Source: Reyranella sp.
GTDB lineage: Bacteria > Pseudomonadota > Alphaproteobacteria > Reyranellales > Reyranellaceae
Assembly (NCBI RefSeq): GCF_004297265.1
Contig: NZ_SCUT01000014.1
Location: 1 to 64,000, forward strand
Direction of reading: 5' to 3'
DNA: 64,000 nt
Position numbers and translations under genes: made by a program. Positions 44,401-52,200 of this stretch are shown here, piece after piece. The notes beneath the pieces are model-generated. The model saw nothing but the letters and a program-made list of their open reading frames with translations. It was not told where the DNA came from and did not search any database. Numbering within the stretch: position 1 is the stretch's first letter; every line of letters starts with the position of its first letter.

Positions 44401-45029
44401 GTCTCTACGGCAACTATGCCAGCGGACCGTTCTATGCCGACGGCCTGATCGGTTACGCCTACAGCAACAACCGCATGACGCGGCAAATCCTCATCCCGGG
44501 CCTGGCGGCGCGCACTGCCTTCGGCCAGGCAGGCGCCAATCAGTTCTTCGGCCAGCTAGAGACCGGCTACAGCTTCGACATCGACACCCGGGCCGATGCC
44601 TTCATCAAGCCATTCGCGCGGCTGCAGGCCTATACCGGCACCCAGAACGGCTTCAGCGAGACCGGAGCGCAGTCGTTGAACCTCTCGGTCGCACAGCAGA
44701 CGACCAACTCGCTGCGCTCGGTGATCGGCGCGCAGTTGGGGGCGTCGATGGACATGGGCTGGCAGGATAGGCTGGCGATGCGGTTCCGGCTGGGCTGGAG
44801 CCACGAATATGCCGATGTCGGCCGGCCGGTGACGGCCGCGCTGGCCGGCGCGCCGGCATCGCCCTTCACGACCTTCGGCATCTCGCCGGTCCGCGACGGC
44901 GTGCTGCTGGGCCTCTCCGCCAGCACCGCCATCGCCGAGGCGACCTCGATCTACCTGCGCTACGAAGGCACGCTGGCCGGAACGGATGGCAGCCAAGGCC
45001 TCACGGCCGGTGTGCGCATGACCTGGTGA
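41451..45029 (+). CDS. Autotransporter with a pepsin-like aspartic protease passenger
   Basis: 1192 aa. After a signal peptide, residues 30-435 carry two aspartic-protease motifs: PYLFDTGSS (D62) and FTLLDTGT (D347), each with hydrophobic residues before DTG, and a LGIPFFIQNSVLFDL stretch (about 406-420) like the pepsin LGDVF...VFD segment. A flap-like GGCRGYVGN lies between. Residues about 470-880 form a beta-helix passenger with PATR-like repeats (NTYTGETKINGTG). From about 910 an autotransporter beta-barrel ends in the aromatic VRMTW. It is probably exported by type Va and displayed or released by proteolysis. Cysteine pairs at 101/108 and 205/210 and 263/266 may form disulfides. Activity is inferred, not shown. 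Confidence 0.8.
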   Translation: MRKHIALVCGLAMLVCCEFSSAFGQTSANIPLSYVFDAQSGAARLSINIGINGGAPRPYLFDTGSSLFNAAFDPKTWGGYSEYTSSVPTSTVANGNNIQLCYSESGGCRGYVGNILQIPLLSFYAAAVTTTETAPAATLTTPSGTGMGFQVNAASQYTDPSVGAQDTFPQYFFDPATKDLPVQEGLFYGVFGSRISVDLLNKNSCSGSNCYIAGGVLGQAIMPGAARQGFVVAANGQGDPANPSVTPNAKVSIGGTTRSLTSCNPCVTVGLTPEIIGQFAPVAMPTPTSAPGLIQWVAPTSSNPAPPFPNPYGGSTGNNSAPTDAMYFKVTVSDDGKTTAKAFTLLDTGTKYYSLTKDFSETLRGTISITGLTPDEKPIAGLPTVTAPLVGKPNYYVDGSGKTNTLGIPFFIQNSVLFDLSDQVTGYTPFFVTATNLETTAGGPLIVTKDNVPLGLAGVVSGAGGITIDKEGAVQLSATNTYTGETKINGTGDKLGMLLISGPGSIAASSGVESNGVFDISRAWAPVSIKDLRGTGSVNLGGQNLRITDGSSTFSGNILDGGEYPGTGGSVTVAGGTQTFAGENFYTGGTSVLGGSTLNLTGTMIGNLTVASGASFNTTGGYSVARGSMLSNAGSFKSSSGVGFLNHGIAINTGAMNSDILNTGFFLNNGTLAGAFANLGTLSGTGSFTGTLANTGTVAPGTPYGTMTVNGKYTQASTGAFQVAVSPSGQASRLNVIGATGTASLAGSVLAQIQEGGGFAPRTTYTILQATGGLSGGFSSVTSNSPFLLPSLSYDANNVYLTLQIGGFAAAALTPQQQAVASVLDSTAATATGDYATVLSALAALSPAQVQPILTALSGTNYAGFSSAMVQGAQFFMNNFASQATGGGPSGSARVALAEACDVACDASATPRWGAWGGAIGGLGTIGAGTPQGAVTYNAGGFAAGLDRAFTENFRAGVTVGYSGGTQWVSGFSGQGNSDTVQAGLYGNYASGPFYADGLIGYAYSNNRMTRQILIPGLAARTAFGQAGANQFFGQLETGYSFDIDTRADAFIKPFARLQAYTGTQNGFSETGAQSLNLSVAQQTTNSLRSVIGAQLGASMDMGWQDRLAMRFRLGWSHEYADVGRPVTAALAGAPASPFTTFGISPVRDGVLLGLSASTAIAEATSIYLRYEGTLAGTDGSQGLTAGVRMTW

Positions 45030-45069
45030 GTCGAGAGAATCGGACTCCGCCCGAACTTGCCGACGGGCG

Positions 45070-45582
45070 TCACCGTCGCTTCAGGTCGGCGGCGGTCATC
45101 CTGGGCGGGGAACCGAGCTTGCCGGTGAGCACAGGCTGCAGCCGGCGGCGCAGGCTGCTGGGCGGCTCGCCGGTGAGGTCCTTGGCCACTTCGTGGCTCA
45201 TGCAGTCCAGGACCTGCCTCGCCAGGAGGCCGCGCAACTCACCGAGGCTGCGTCGGGGCGCCACCAGGATGAGATCGTCGAAGGCACCACGGCCGCGGGC
45301 CTCCTCCAGCACCCCCGCAAGTGTCGCCATGAACCTGTGTTTCTCGAGCTTGTGATAATCGTGCGGCGGCTCGAATGCGTGTCGGGCGCCGCTGCGCGCG
45401 GCATTGAAACCGCGGCCGGGCCGGTCGCTCTTGAGGTCGCGTGTCCGCTGCCGGCTCGCCGGCGCCACGAGATCTGAAGGGCCGGCCGGAACGAGCTTTC
45501 CCAATTTCCTGTCCGGACTGAAGATACGGGCGCGGGCGCCGTCGGCGACGACGATCCATGTCTTCGTGCTTCGCGTGGCCAT
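45070..45582 (-). CDS. Host-attachment (Host_attach) family protein
   Basis: 170 aa from ATG 45582 (a GTG/ATG pair just upstream is also in frame). It has the family's TWIVVADGARARIFSPDRK start and the end LTGKLGSPPRMTAADLKRR. The family is widespread in Alphaproteobacteria; the name comes from an attachment-related annotation and the real activity is unknown. An FNR/FixK box lies about 82 nt upstream. Confidence 0.88.
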   Translation of the reverse strand: MATRSTKTWIVVADGARARIFSPDRKLGKLVPAGPSDLVAPASRQRTRDLKSDRPGRGFNAARSGARHAFEPPHDYHKLEKHRFMATLAGVLEEARGRGAFDDLILVAPRRSLGELRGLLARQVLDCMSHEVAKDLTGEPPSSLRRRLQPVLTGKLGSPPRMTAADLKRR

Positions 45583-45657
45583 GATCATTCGCCTATCAAT
45601 GAGAATCGGGAAAGAGTGACTTCCTGCAAAAGACTATGCCAGCGCGGGCCGGTGTAC

Positions 45658-45671
45658 TTGATCTGCGTCAA
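45658..45671 (-). promoter_or_regulatory. FNR/FixK-type box upstream of host-attachment gene
   Basis: TTGATCTGCGTCAA, a full TTGA-N6-TCAA dyad, centred about 82 nt before the start codon at 45582. It overlaps the extreme start of the 3' end region of the propeller gene by nothing (that gene ends at 45689), so it lies in true intergenic DNA. Confidence 0.7.
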
Positions 45672-45688
45672 CCATCCACGCGAGCAGA

Positions 45689-46810
45689 TCACCACGGGCA
45701 CCGACGGTCGGCACCGAACAGCGCGGCGAACTGCTGCGCCGAACAGGTCAACGGCCGATCGGCCGGCGGTCCGCCGACGGCACGCGAGAACTCGATCGTC
45801 CAGGCCGAGAAACCGGCCATGAAGAATCGGCCTACGCTTCCGACGATGGTATCCCCGTCCCCTTCCTCCAATCCGACGGCCTGCGGATACCAGGCGCCGC
45901 CCTGCACGATCTGCAGTGGCGGGCTCCAGGAGTCCGGATCCGCCGGATCGCGACTGAGGCTGACGTAGACGCCCTCCTGCACCAGGTCACCGGCGCCGCC
46001 GGCGGTGTGGTTGAGCAGCATGACGAAGGCGTCGAGCGTGCGATTGTAGTGCAGCGCCGGCCCCCAGAAGCCGTCGGGATCGGCATGGCACCAACCGCGC
46101 CGCATCGGCCAGATTGGCTTAGGCGGCAGCCTTTCGTCCGTCGACCAGCCTTCCCCGGTCCAGAGCGCGGGCGGTGCCGCGAGGTCCGAGATCGGCAGGC
46201 GCAGCACGGCTATTCCCTGCGCAAACTCGTCGGGATGGTAGCTGGAGAAGAAGACGTAGATCGACCGGCCGGCACGATCCGGCAGCGCGCTGAGGTCGCC
46301 ATAGCCGCCGGCGAAGAATCCATTTCGCCAAGAGCGGTCGGCGAGCGCCGGTGGCAGGCGCAGGAGGTCGCCGCCGTAGCGCCACGTCAACCCGCCATCG
46401 TCCGATCGGGCTCGGCCCATATGAGGCATGAAGAGCTTCCCGGTGCCGCACGCCGGTGTTTCGGCGTGGAACCACCCATGGAGGGGGCCACCGGGCTCCT
46501 GCCAGATGGCTTCGATCCACTTGCCGATCAGGGGCTCGGGATCGTCACGGAACGTCACCGCAACTGGCGGCTCATCGAACACGAGATCCCGTCGCCCGAC
46601 CCGCCTCAGCGTGTGCCCGATGGGGTCGTAACGGGAAAAGAAGGCCACCGCCGAATCCTGGCCGATCCTGACCGGGCTGTTGCCGTCGGTACGCCAGCAT
46701 GTCCGATCGTGCAATGTGATGGGAGATGCCGCACGGAAGCGAACGTGCAGGTCGGCGTCACCCGCTGCGGCTACGCCCGTCTCGTCCACGAGTGACTTCA
46801 CCCGCCGCAC
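45689..46810 (-). CDS. Propeller-like protein (sialidase/DUF4185-like), unknown
   Basis: 373 aa, starting at GTG 46810, 1 bp past the groEL stop, so it is translationally linked to groEL. Repeated segments with Asp/Trp (RARSDDGGLTWRYGGDLL, DADPDGFWGPALHYNRTLDA, SLSRDPADPDSWSPPLQIVQ) look like Asp-box/beta-propeller blades of glycosidase-like proteins. There is no signal peptide. No substrate can be assigned. Confidence 0.6.
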   Translation of the reverse strand: MRRVKSLVDETGVAAAGDADLHVRFRAASPITLHDRTCWRTDGNSPVRIGQDSAVAFFSRYDPIGHTLRRVGRRDLVFDEPPVAVTFRDDPEPLIGKWIEAIWQEPGGPLHGWFHAETPACGTGKLFMPHMGRARSDDGGLTWRYGGDLLRLPPALADRSWRNGFFAGGYGDLSALPDRAGRSIYVFFSSYHPDEFAQGIAVLRLPISDLAAPPALWTGEGWSTDERLPPKPIWPMRRGWCHADPDGFWGPALHYNRTLDAFVMLLNHTAGGAGDLVQEGVYVSLSRDPADPDSWSPPLQIVQGGAWYPQAVGLEEGDGDTIVGSVGRFFMAGFSAWTIEFSRAVGGPPADRPLTCSAQQFAALFGADRRCPW

Positions 46811-46811
46811 C

Positions 46812-48437
46812 TTACATCAGGCCCGGCTCGACCTCCCGCTCGTGTTCCTTCTTCGGTTCGGCGATCTCGGTCATGGTCGCCTCGCTCAGCAGCAGGATGC
46901 TGGCGACCGAGACGGCGTTCTCCAGCGCAATGCGCACGACCTTGGTGGGATCGATGATGCCGGCCTCGACGAGATCGACATACTGCTTGCGGGCCGCATC
47001 GAAACCCTGGTTGCCCTTCGATTCCAGCATCCGCGCGACCACGACACCGCCGTCCGCGGCCGAATTCTCCGCGATCTGGCGGGCGGGCGCCTCCAGGGCA
47101 CGCCTCAGGATCTGGATGCCCGTCCGCTCGTCACCCTCCGCCTTGGCTTCCTCGGCCGCAACGGCCTCGGTGCAGCGCAGGAGGGCGAGGCCACCCCCGG
47201 GAACGATGCCTTCCGCCACCGCCGCCTTGGTGGCGCTGATGGCGTCGTCGAGAGCTTCCTTCTTGGCCTTCATCTCGGACTCGGCGGGCGCGCCGACCTT
47301 AATCACGGCGACGCCGCCCGACAGCTTGGCGAGCCGCTCGCGCAGCTTCTCCTTGTCGTAGTCGCTGGTCGACGACTCGATCTCACGCCGGATGGCCGCG
47401 ACCCGCGCGTCGATCGCATCCCGGGCGCCGCCGCCGCCTACGATCGTCGTGCGGTCCTTGTCGATGACGACGCGCTTGGCCGTGCCGAGGTCGTCGATCG
47501 ACGCGCCCTCCAGCTTGAGGCCGAGTTCCTCCGAAATGACCTTGCCGCCAGTCAGGACGGCAACGTCCTGGAGTATCGCCTTGCGCCGGTCGCCGAATCC
47601 CGGCGCCTTCACCGCGCAGCAGCGCAGGGCGCCACGCAGCCCATTGACGATCAGCGTGGCAAGCGCGTCGCCTTCGATGTCCTCCGCGATCACCAGGAGA
47701 GGACGCCCCGTCTTCACCATCTGGTCGAGAAGCGGGAGCATGTCCTTCAGTGCGGCGATCTTGTGGTCGCACAGAAGGATGCGGACATCCTCGAAGGCCG
47801 CCTCCATCCTCTCGGGATTGTTGATGAAGTAGGGCGACAGGAAACCGCGATCGAACTGCATGCCCTCGACGACCTCGAGCACCGTCTCCGTCGTCTTCGA
47901 TTCCTCGACCGTGATGACGCCGTCATTGCCGACCTTTTCCATGGCGTCCGCGACCATCTCCCCGATAGCCACGTCGTTGTGGGCGGAAATGGTTGCGACC
48001 TGCGCCTTCTCCTTCCGTGTCGTCACGGGCCGCGACATAAGCTTCAGCGCGCCGACGGCCGCCCGGGCGGCGCGATCGAGGCCGCGCTTGATGTCGATGG
48101 CACTCGCGCCGGCCGTCACGTTGCGCACGCCGTCGGCAAGCAACGCGTGCGCCAGGATCGTGGAGCCCGACGTGCCGTCGCCGACCACTTCGGCGGTCCG
48201 CTCCGCCGCCTGCCGCAGCATCTGGGCGCCGAGGTTCTCTTCCGGATCCTTGAGCTGGATTTCCTTGGCGATGGTCACCCCGTCGTTGCAGACCAGCGGC
48301 GCGCCCCAGCTCTTCTGGATGAGCACCGATTTCGATTTGGGTCCGAGGGTGACGCGAACGGCATCGGCCAGTTGAGTGGCGCCGCGCAGAATCTTCTCGC
48401 GCGCGGCCGCACGGAACATCACATGCTTGAAGGCCAT
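46812..48437 (-). CDS. groEL: Solitary chaperonin GroEL
   Basis: 541 aa. Nucleotide motif [15 protein letters not shown], apical domain segments ([40 protein letters not shown]) and the end [10 protein letters not shown] are present. The C-terminus ends [13 protein letters not shown] rather than the usual GGM repeat tail, and no groES is adjacent, so this is a secondary GroEL paralogue needing a GroES from elsewhere. An FNR/FixK box lies 69 nt upstream of the start. Confidence 0.95.
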   Translation of the reverse strand: MAFKHVMFRAAAREKILRGATQLADAVRVTLGPKSKSVLIQKSWGAPLVCNDGVTIAKEIQLKDPEENLGAQMLRQAAERTAEVVGDGTSGSTILAHALLADGVRNVTAGASAIDIKRGLDRAARAAVGALKLMSRPVTTRKEKAQVATISAHNDVAIGEMVADAMEKVGNDGVITVEESKTTETVLEVVEGMQFDRGFLSPYFINNPERMEAAFEDVRILLCDHKIAALKDMLPLLDQMVKTGRPLLVIAEDIEGDALATLIVNGLRGALRCCAVKAPGFGDRRKAILQDVAVLTGGKVISEELGLKLEGASIDDLGTAKRVVIDKDRTTIVGGGGARDAIDARVAAIRREIESSTSDYDKEKLRERLAKLSGGVAVIKVGAPAESEMKAKKEALDDAISATKAAVAEGIVPGGGLALLRCTEAVAAEEAKAEGDERTGIQILRRALEAPARQIAENSAADGGVVVARMLESKGNQGFDAARKQYVDLVEAGIIDPTKVVRIALENAVSVASILLLSEATMTEIAEPKKEHEREVEPGLM

Positions 48438-48499
48438 GACTGTCCTCCGATTCGAAGCTGCCTGTCGATGCAGGCTAGACTGGGTCGCCTCAGCCCGAC

Positions 48500-48513
48500 C
48501 TGATCTATGTCAA
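48500..48513 (-). promoter_or_regulatory. FNR/FixK-type box upstream of groEL
   Basis: CTGATCTATGTCAA, one base from TTGA-N6-TCAA, centred 69 nt before the groEL start at 48437. With a class II promoter (box at -41.5) the transcript would start about 27 nt before the start codon. Confidence 0.65.
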
Positions 48514-48534
48514 TCCGCGCCACCGCCGGAAGGA

Positions 48535-48548
48535 TTGATCCATGTCAA
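48535..48548 (+). promoter_or_regulatory. FNR/FixK-type box upstream of uspA
   Basis: TTGATCCATGTCAA is a full TTGA-N6-TCAA match, centred 64 nt before the start codon at 48606 and 35 bp from the groEL-facing box. The divergent pair is symmetrically controlled. Confidence 0.75.
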
Positions 48549-48605
48549 TAAGCGAGCATCCCTGCTGCGATATCATTCCAAGGTTGCAATCGGGAGGATC
48601 AGAAC

Positions 48606-49043
48606 ATGTTCAAGCATATCCTCATTCCCACGGATGGCTCGGCGCTTTCGACGATGGCCATTCAGAAAGCCCTGCAATTGGCTCGCGACGCCCAGGCAAA
48701 GGTTACCGTCATCACCGTCATGGAGCCATTCCACATCTTCTCCATGGACAGCACGCAGCTCGCGGACACGCGGTCCGCCTACGCGAAGCATGCCGGAGAA
48801 GCCGCCGAGCACTGCCTGGAGGGAGCGAAGCGGCAAGCCGAGGTGCTCGGCGTCCCGTGTGAGGCAATCCACGTCGAGCATGCCATGCCGTACAAGGCCA
48901 TCATCGACACCGCGGTGGCGAAGGGCTGCGACCTGATCGCCATGGCTTCGCATGGTCGCCGCGGCGCCGCCGCCCTGATTCTCGGAAGCGAAACCGTGAA
49001 GGTGTTGACGCACAGTTCCATACCGGTCCTCGTCTATCGTTGA
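48606..49043 (+). CDS. Universal stress protein UspA family
   Basis: 145 aa, AGGATCAGAACATG start with GGGAGG upstream. Domain markers: FKHILIPTDGSALSTMA at the start, and the ATP-binding-type SHGRRGAAALILGSETVKVL, then SIPVLVYR. USPs help survival in stasis or low oxygen. It leads a plus-strand run with pcm downstream. Confidence 0.9.
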   Translation: MFKHILIPTDGSALSTMAIQKALQLARDAQAKVTVITVMEPFHIFSMDSTQLADTRSAYAKHAGEAAEHCLEGAKRQAEVLGVPCEAIHVEHAMPYKAIIDTAVAKGCDLIAMASHGRRGAAALILGSETVKVLTHSSIPVLVYR

Positions 49044-49092
49044 GGATCGGCTATCGATGCCGCTCAGGTTGCGGCGGGCGGAGGGTCGCGCG

Positions 49093-49782
49093 ATGAAATG
49101 GATCAATCCGTATCTCGAGCCCCGCGAACGCATGGTTCGCGACCAGATTGCCGGCCGGGGCGTTCACGATAGGCGCGTTCTCGACGCCATGCTTCACGTT
49201 CCGCGGGAGGCCTTCGTGCCCGAGGAGTGCCGCCCGGCCGCCTATTCCGACCAACCACTCGCCATCGGCGAGGGTCAGACCATCTCGCAGCCCTACATCG
49301 TCGCCGCGATGCTCCAAGCCCTGGGACTGGAGGGAGGCGAGCGCGTGCTGGAAATCGGCACGGGCTCGGGCTACGGCGCCGCCGTCCTCGCCCACATCGC
49401 CCGCGCCGTGCATACGATCGAGCGCATTCCGGCCCTGGCCAGGGCAGCCCGCGAGACGCTCAGGCGGTTGGGATACGACAGCGTGGACGTGGTCGAAGGC
49501 GACGGCACGCTGGGCTGGGATCGCGCCGCCCCCTACGATGCGATCGTCGCAACCGCCCACGGGCCGGGCATCCCGCCCTCCCTACGGGCTCAGCTCCGCC
49601 CGGGCGGACGGCTGGTCATGCCCGTGGCCGACAAGGACAAGGGGCAGATGCTCGTCCGGGTGGTCAGGGCAGGCGACGGCCACGACCGGATGGATCACCT
49701 CGAGCCGGTGCGGTTCGTTCCGCTCGTTGGCGCACAGGGTTGGCCCGAAGGCGACGCGCGAGGCTCGATCGATCTCCCCTGA
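49093..49782 (+). CDS. pcm: Protein-L-isoaspartate O-methyltransferase
   Basis: 229 aa from ATG 49093, preceded by GGAGGG at good spacing (an in-frame ATG at 49057 would add 12 residues). Motif I VLEIGTGSGYGAAVLAHIAR, motif pre-I GEGQTISQPYIVAAMLQALG, and DAIVATAHGPGIPPSLRAQL identify PCMT, which repairs isoaspartyl damage. It follows uspA by 50 bp and likely shares its promoter. Confidence 0.92.
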   Translation: MKWINPYLEPRERMVRDQIAGRGVHDRRVLDAMLHVPREAFVPEECRPAAYSDQPLAIGEGQTISQPYIVAAMLQALGLEGGERVLEIGTGSGYGAAVLAHIARAVHTIERIPALARAARETLRRLGYDSVDVVEGDGTLGWDRAAPYDAIVATAHGPGIPPSLRAQLRPGGRLVMPVADKDKGQMLVRVVRAGDGHDRMDHLEPVRFVPLVGAQGWPEGDARGSIDLP

Positions 49783-49786
49783 AGGG

Positions 49787-50416
49787 TCAGCGGCGCGGGC
49801 TCGCAAGCGCGACGTTCTGTGGCGCCGGCCCCGTGGCGCAGCGGCGCACCGCGGCAACGACCTTGCCGCGCGTTCCGGCAGGGCCGGCCTGAAGGTCGAC
49901 CACCGCCCCGCCGTCGAAGGCCTCGGGCCGCCCCACCGGTTCGGCGACGAGGTCGAAGTTCAGCCGCATCGTCGTTCCCTGCTCGATTGCATCGAGCAGG
50001 TGCTCTGAAAGGCCCGGGAACATTTCCCGGGTTTCATCGCTCAGCACGACATGGTCTTCGGCGAACAGCAGACCGACCGGAAAGACATGGTCGTCGATGA
50101 CGATCTCGGCACGCGGGTCGGCTTTGGCCCGTCCCGCCGCCACGCCGTCGGGCATCAAGGGGCCATCGTTCGTCAAATAGAGCTGGAGCTGCAGGACGCG
50201 GCCGTCATCCACCTGTTCGCAGGCGAGCACCACGACGTCGAGATTAAGATTGCGGCTGCGCGGTTCGATTACCGCGTAGCTCGGCGCGTCGACACCCTGC
50301 TCTGCGGTCCAGCCCGCGTTCACGTCCAAGCCACCCGCGAGAACCGGGACGAGGCACAGCCTGGTCACGAGGCCTGCCATCAGGGCCGTTCGCACAATCC
50401 GTCGCAAAGCCTGCAT
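49787..50416 (-). CDS. Secreted hypothetical protein
   Basis: 209 aa with a signal-like N-terminus (RTALMAGLVTRLCLVPVLAGG). A conserved-looking core has YAVIEPRSRNLNLDVVVLAC, QLQLYLTNDGPLMPDG and HVFPVGLLFAEDHVVLSDET. I do not recognise the family. It is convergent with pcm (4 bp) and has an FNR/FixK-like box 64 nt before its start, placing it in the same stress regulon. Confidence 0.65.
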   Translation of the reverse strand: MQALRRIVRTALMAGLVTRLCLVPVLAGGLDVNAGWTAEQGVDAPSYAVIEPRSRNLNLDVVVLACEQVDDGRVLQLQLYLTNDGPLMPDGVAAGRAKADPRAEIVIDDHVFPVGLLFAEDHVVLSDETREMFPGLSEHLLDAIEQGTTMRLNFDLVAEPVGRPEAFDGGAVVDLQAGPAGTRGKVVAAVRRCATGPAPQNVALASPRR

Positions 50417-50473
50417 GATGGATGATCCTTCCCGCGTTCGACCTCACGCTAGCCGGGATTCGCGTGACCAGGG

Positions 50474-50487
50474 CTGATCCAGATCAA
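50474..50487 (-). promoter_or_regulatory. FNR/FixK-type box, minus-strand gene
   Basis: CTGATCCAGATCAA (one mismatch to TTGA-N6-TCAA) centred 64 nt before the start at 50416. Confidence 0.6.
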
Positions 50488-50520
50488 ACCGGCGCCGGGT
50501 CGGCGGATCGCCTTCACCCG

Positions 50521-50534
50521 TTGATGCAGGTCAA
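50521..50534 (+). promoter_or_regulatory. FNR/FixK-type box, plus-strand gene
   Basis: TTGATGCAGGTCAA, full TTGA-N6-TCAA match, centred 75 nt before the GTG start at 50603. It and the box at 50474 form a divergent pair as at groEL/uspA. Confidence 0.7.
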
Positions 50535-50602
50535 TGAAGTGGCACGAAAGGCAGGCAGGCTGAGCCATCGAAATCCGCCATTCGCCTGCTGAGGGCCGTC
50601 CC

Positions 50603-51313
50603 GTGTCCATCCATCGGCTTCTTCCCGCCCTGCTCGCCGCTTCCATCGTCCATCCCGCGCTGGCGGACCCTATTGGTGGCATCTCCACCCCGATGCTCTC
50701 CCGGTGCGCCGGGAAGGCCGGCCTGGAGACTCGGCAGTCGGACGCAGCTTTCGGGCTGCTCGCCCTCGACGGTGTTCCCTGGCTCTCGATCGAACGAACG
50801 GACGAGGCGGTGGGAATCCAGCCGATCATGACCACGGTGACGGGAACCGGATCGCGGCACCGCCGGAACGGCACCTCGGTCCCGTTCCGCTTCACCTGCG
50901 TACTCGACGTCAATGGGCAGGCCCTGATGTTCTACGCCAGCCACCTCATGCCCAACCTGGGGGATGCCCTGCCGCCGGCGACGGTCGTCAGCGGCACGGC
51001 CACACTGGCCGAGAAGACCCCGCTGCCACGGGGTGTGGAGCTGCAGATCCAGCTGTTCGACGTCGCCCGTTCGGCGGAGGGCGAACTGCTTGCCGAACAG
51101 GTGGTGCGCAGCGGCTGGCAGGTTCCGATTCCCTTCGCCCTGCGCCTGCCTGGGACGTTCTCATCCGAAGGACGCAAGCTGATCCTCACGGCGCGGCTAC
51201 TGATGTCCCGTCAGGTCCAGTACCGGCTGCCAAGTCCTCGCGTCCTGACCGACCGGGAACTCCTTGCCCCGGTCGTCCTCGTGCTCGAAAAACCCGAAGC
51301 CAAAGGCCCCTGA
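50603..51313 (+). CDS. Secreted protein with C-terminal YbaY-type domain
   Basis: 236 aa, GTG start at 50603 with GAGGG seven bases upstream. Signal peptide (MSIHRLLPALLAASIVHPALA). Residues 25-110 are an unassigned domain (two cysteines, C35 and C98), and 120-225 match the YbaY pattern: VSGTATLAEKTPLPRGVELQ, QIQLFDVARS, GWQVPIPFALRLP, then RLLMSRQVQYRLPSPRVLTD. YbaY-like domains occur in outer-membrane or periplasmic lipoproteins; here there is no lipobox. The function is unknown. Confidence 0.7.
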   Translation: MSIHRLLPALLAASIVHPALADPIGGISTPMLSRCAGKAGLETRQSDAAFGLLALDGVPWLSIERTDEAVGIQPIMTTVTGTGSRHRRNGTSVPFRFTCVLDVNGQALMFYASHLMPNLGDALPPATVVSGTATLAEKTPLPRGVELQIQLFDVARSAEGELLAEQVVRSGWQVPIPFALRLPGTFSSEGRKLILTARLLMSRQVQYRLPSPRVLTDRELLAPVVLVLEKPEAKGP

Positions 51314-51324
51314 CAAACCCCGCC

Positions 51325-52020
51325 CTAGACGCCCATGCCGACAGCGGCGGGCATCGAGCGCAGGTGACTCTTGACCCTCTTCACGCCGGCAACATTCTCG
51401 GCCGCCACGCGGTAGGCCTTCCGGACTTCCTCGCCTTCGACGAAGCCCCAGAGATGGACCACGCCGTCGCTGACGACGACATTCACGGGCCACCGCGACT
51501 TCCAGGCCTGCTTGTCGAACACCTCGACGACGGCCTCGCGGAGCCGCTTGTCGTCGGGCAGTCCAACGGCCCCCTCCGGCTCGCGCGACAGGAGTGCGCC
51601 GAGCAGATTGGCGCGGCTCACGATGCCCACGAGCTTGTTATCCCGCACGATCGGGATGCGCTTCACGCGGTGCTTCTCGATCAGCTCGACGAGTTCGCCC
51701 AAGGTGGCTTCGTCGCTGGCCGTGACGACCTCGCGGGTCATGACGTCCGCGACCTTCCGGGCATGCGTGGAGACGAAATCCCTGGCGGCCGTCGCTTCAC
51801 TGCCGAGCAGGCGCTGCAGCCAGGACTTCCGCGGGGCCGTTTCGATCTCGGCGCGATGGATGAGATCGGCTTCGCTCACGATTCCAAGGACGTTGCCCTG
51901 GTCATTGACGACCGGCGCCGCGCTCACCCCCGACCCGAGCAGGAGTTCGGCGGCGTCGAATACCGTTTCCTTGACGTTCACGCAGACGATGCTTTCGGTC
52001 ATGATGTCCTTGGCGCGCAT
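51325..52020 (-). CDS. CBS-pair and BON domain protein
   Basis: 231 aa from ATG 52020 with AAGGAG upstream; the longer frame to 52080 lacks a good site. Two CBS repeats are visible (AKDIMTESIVCVNVKETVFD..., ADVMTREVVTASDEATLGEL...), followed by a BON domain (about 145-220, VNVVVSDGVVHLWGFVEGEE). CBS pairs sense adenosine nucleotides; BON domains bind membranes or lipids. Similar CBS/CBS-BON proteins are hypoxia-induced in several bacteria. A degenerate FNR/FixK box lies about 66 nt upstream. Confidence 0.88.
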   Translation of the reverse strand: MRAKDIMTESIVCVNVKETVFDAAELLLGSGVSAAPVVNDQGNVLGIVSEADLIHRAEIETAPRKSWLQRLLGSEATAARDFVSTHARKVADVMTREVVTASDEATLGELVELIEKHRVKRIPIVRDNKLVGIVSRANLLGALLSREPEGAVGLPDDKRLREAVVEVFDKQAWKSRWPVNVVVSDGVVHLWGFVEGEEVRKAYRVAAENVAGVKRVKSHLRSMPAAVGMGV

Positions 52021-52079
52021 TTCCAGCTCCTTTTGGTGCTCCACGGGTCTGACAATCGCGTCGGTTGCAGCGGGTCGCA

Positions 52080-52093
52080 TTGCGCCATGTCAA
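52080..52093 (-). promoter_or_regulatory. Degenerate FNR/FixK-like box upstream of CBS-BON gene
   Basis: TTGCGCCATGTCAA keeps TTG...GTCAA but has two changes in the left arm. Its centre is about 66 nt from the start at 52020, the same spacing as the other boxes, which is the main reason to list it. Confidence 0.45.
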
Positions 52094-52140
52094 AAGGTCG
52101 CCGGTGAGGACGTCAACGGACGGTCGCTTGACATCAAGAT

Positions 52141-52182
52141 ATGAACTGAGGTTCACTACTAAAATAGTGAACCTATGTTCAT
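52141..52182. promoter_or_regulatory. 42-bp TetR operator
   Basis: ATGAACtgAGGTTCACTA - N6 - TAGTGAACCTatGTTCAT: arms of 18 bp with 16 matching, including a perfect 10-bp inverted repeat at 52149-52158 and 52165-52174. It ends 19 bp before the TetR start, so it probably mediates autorepression and controls the catabolic operon. Confidence 0.85.
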
Positions 52183-52200
52183 CCTTTTGAGCGAGGGAAT

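Noticed and set aside
52127..52138. CTTGACATCAAG as another FNR box
   Set aside because: The arms are separated by 2 nt instead of the 4 to 6 required, so it does not fit the family's motif.
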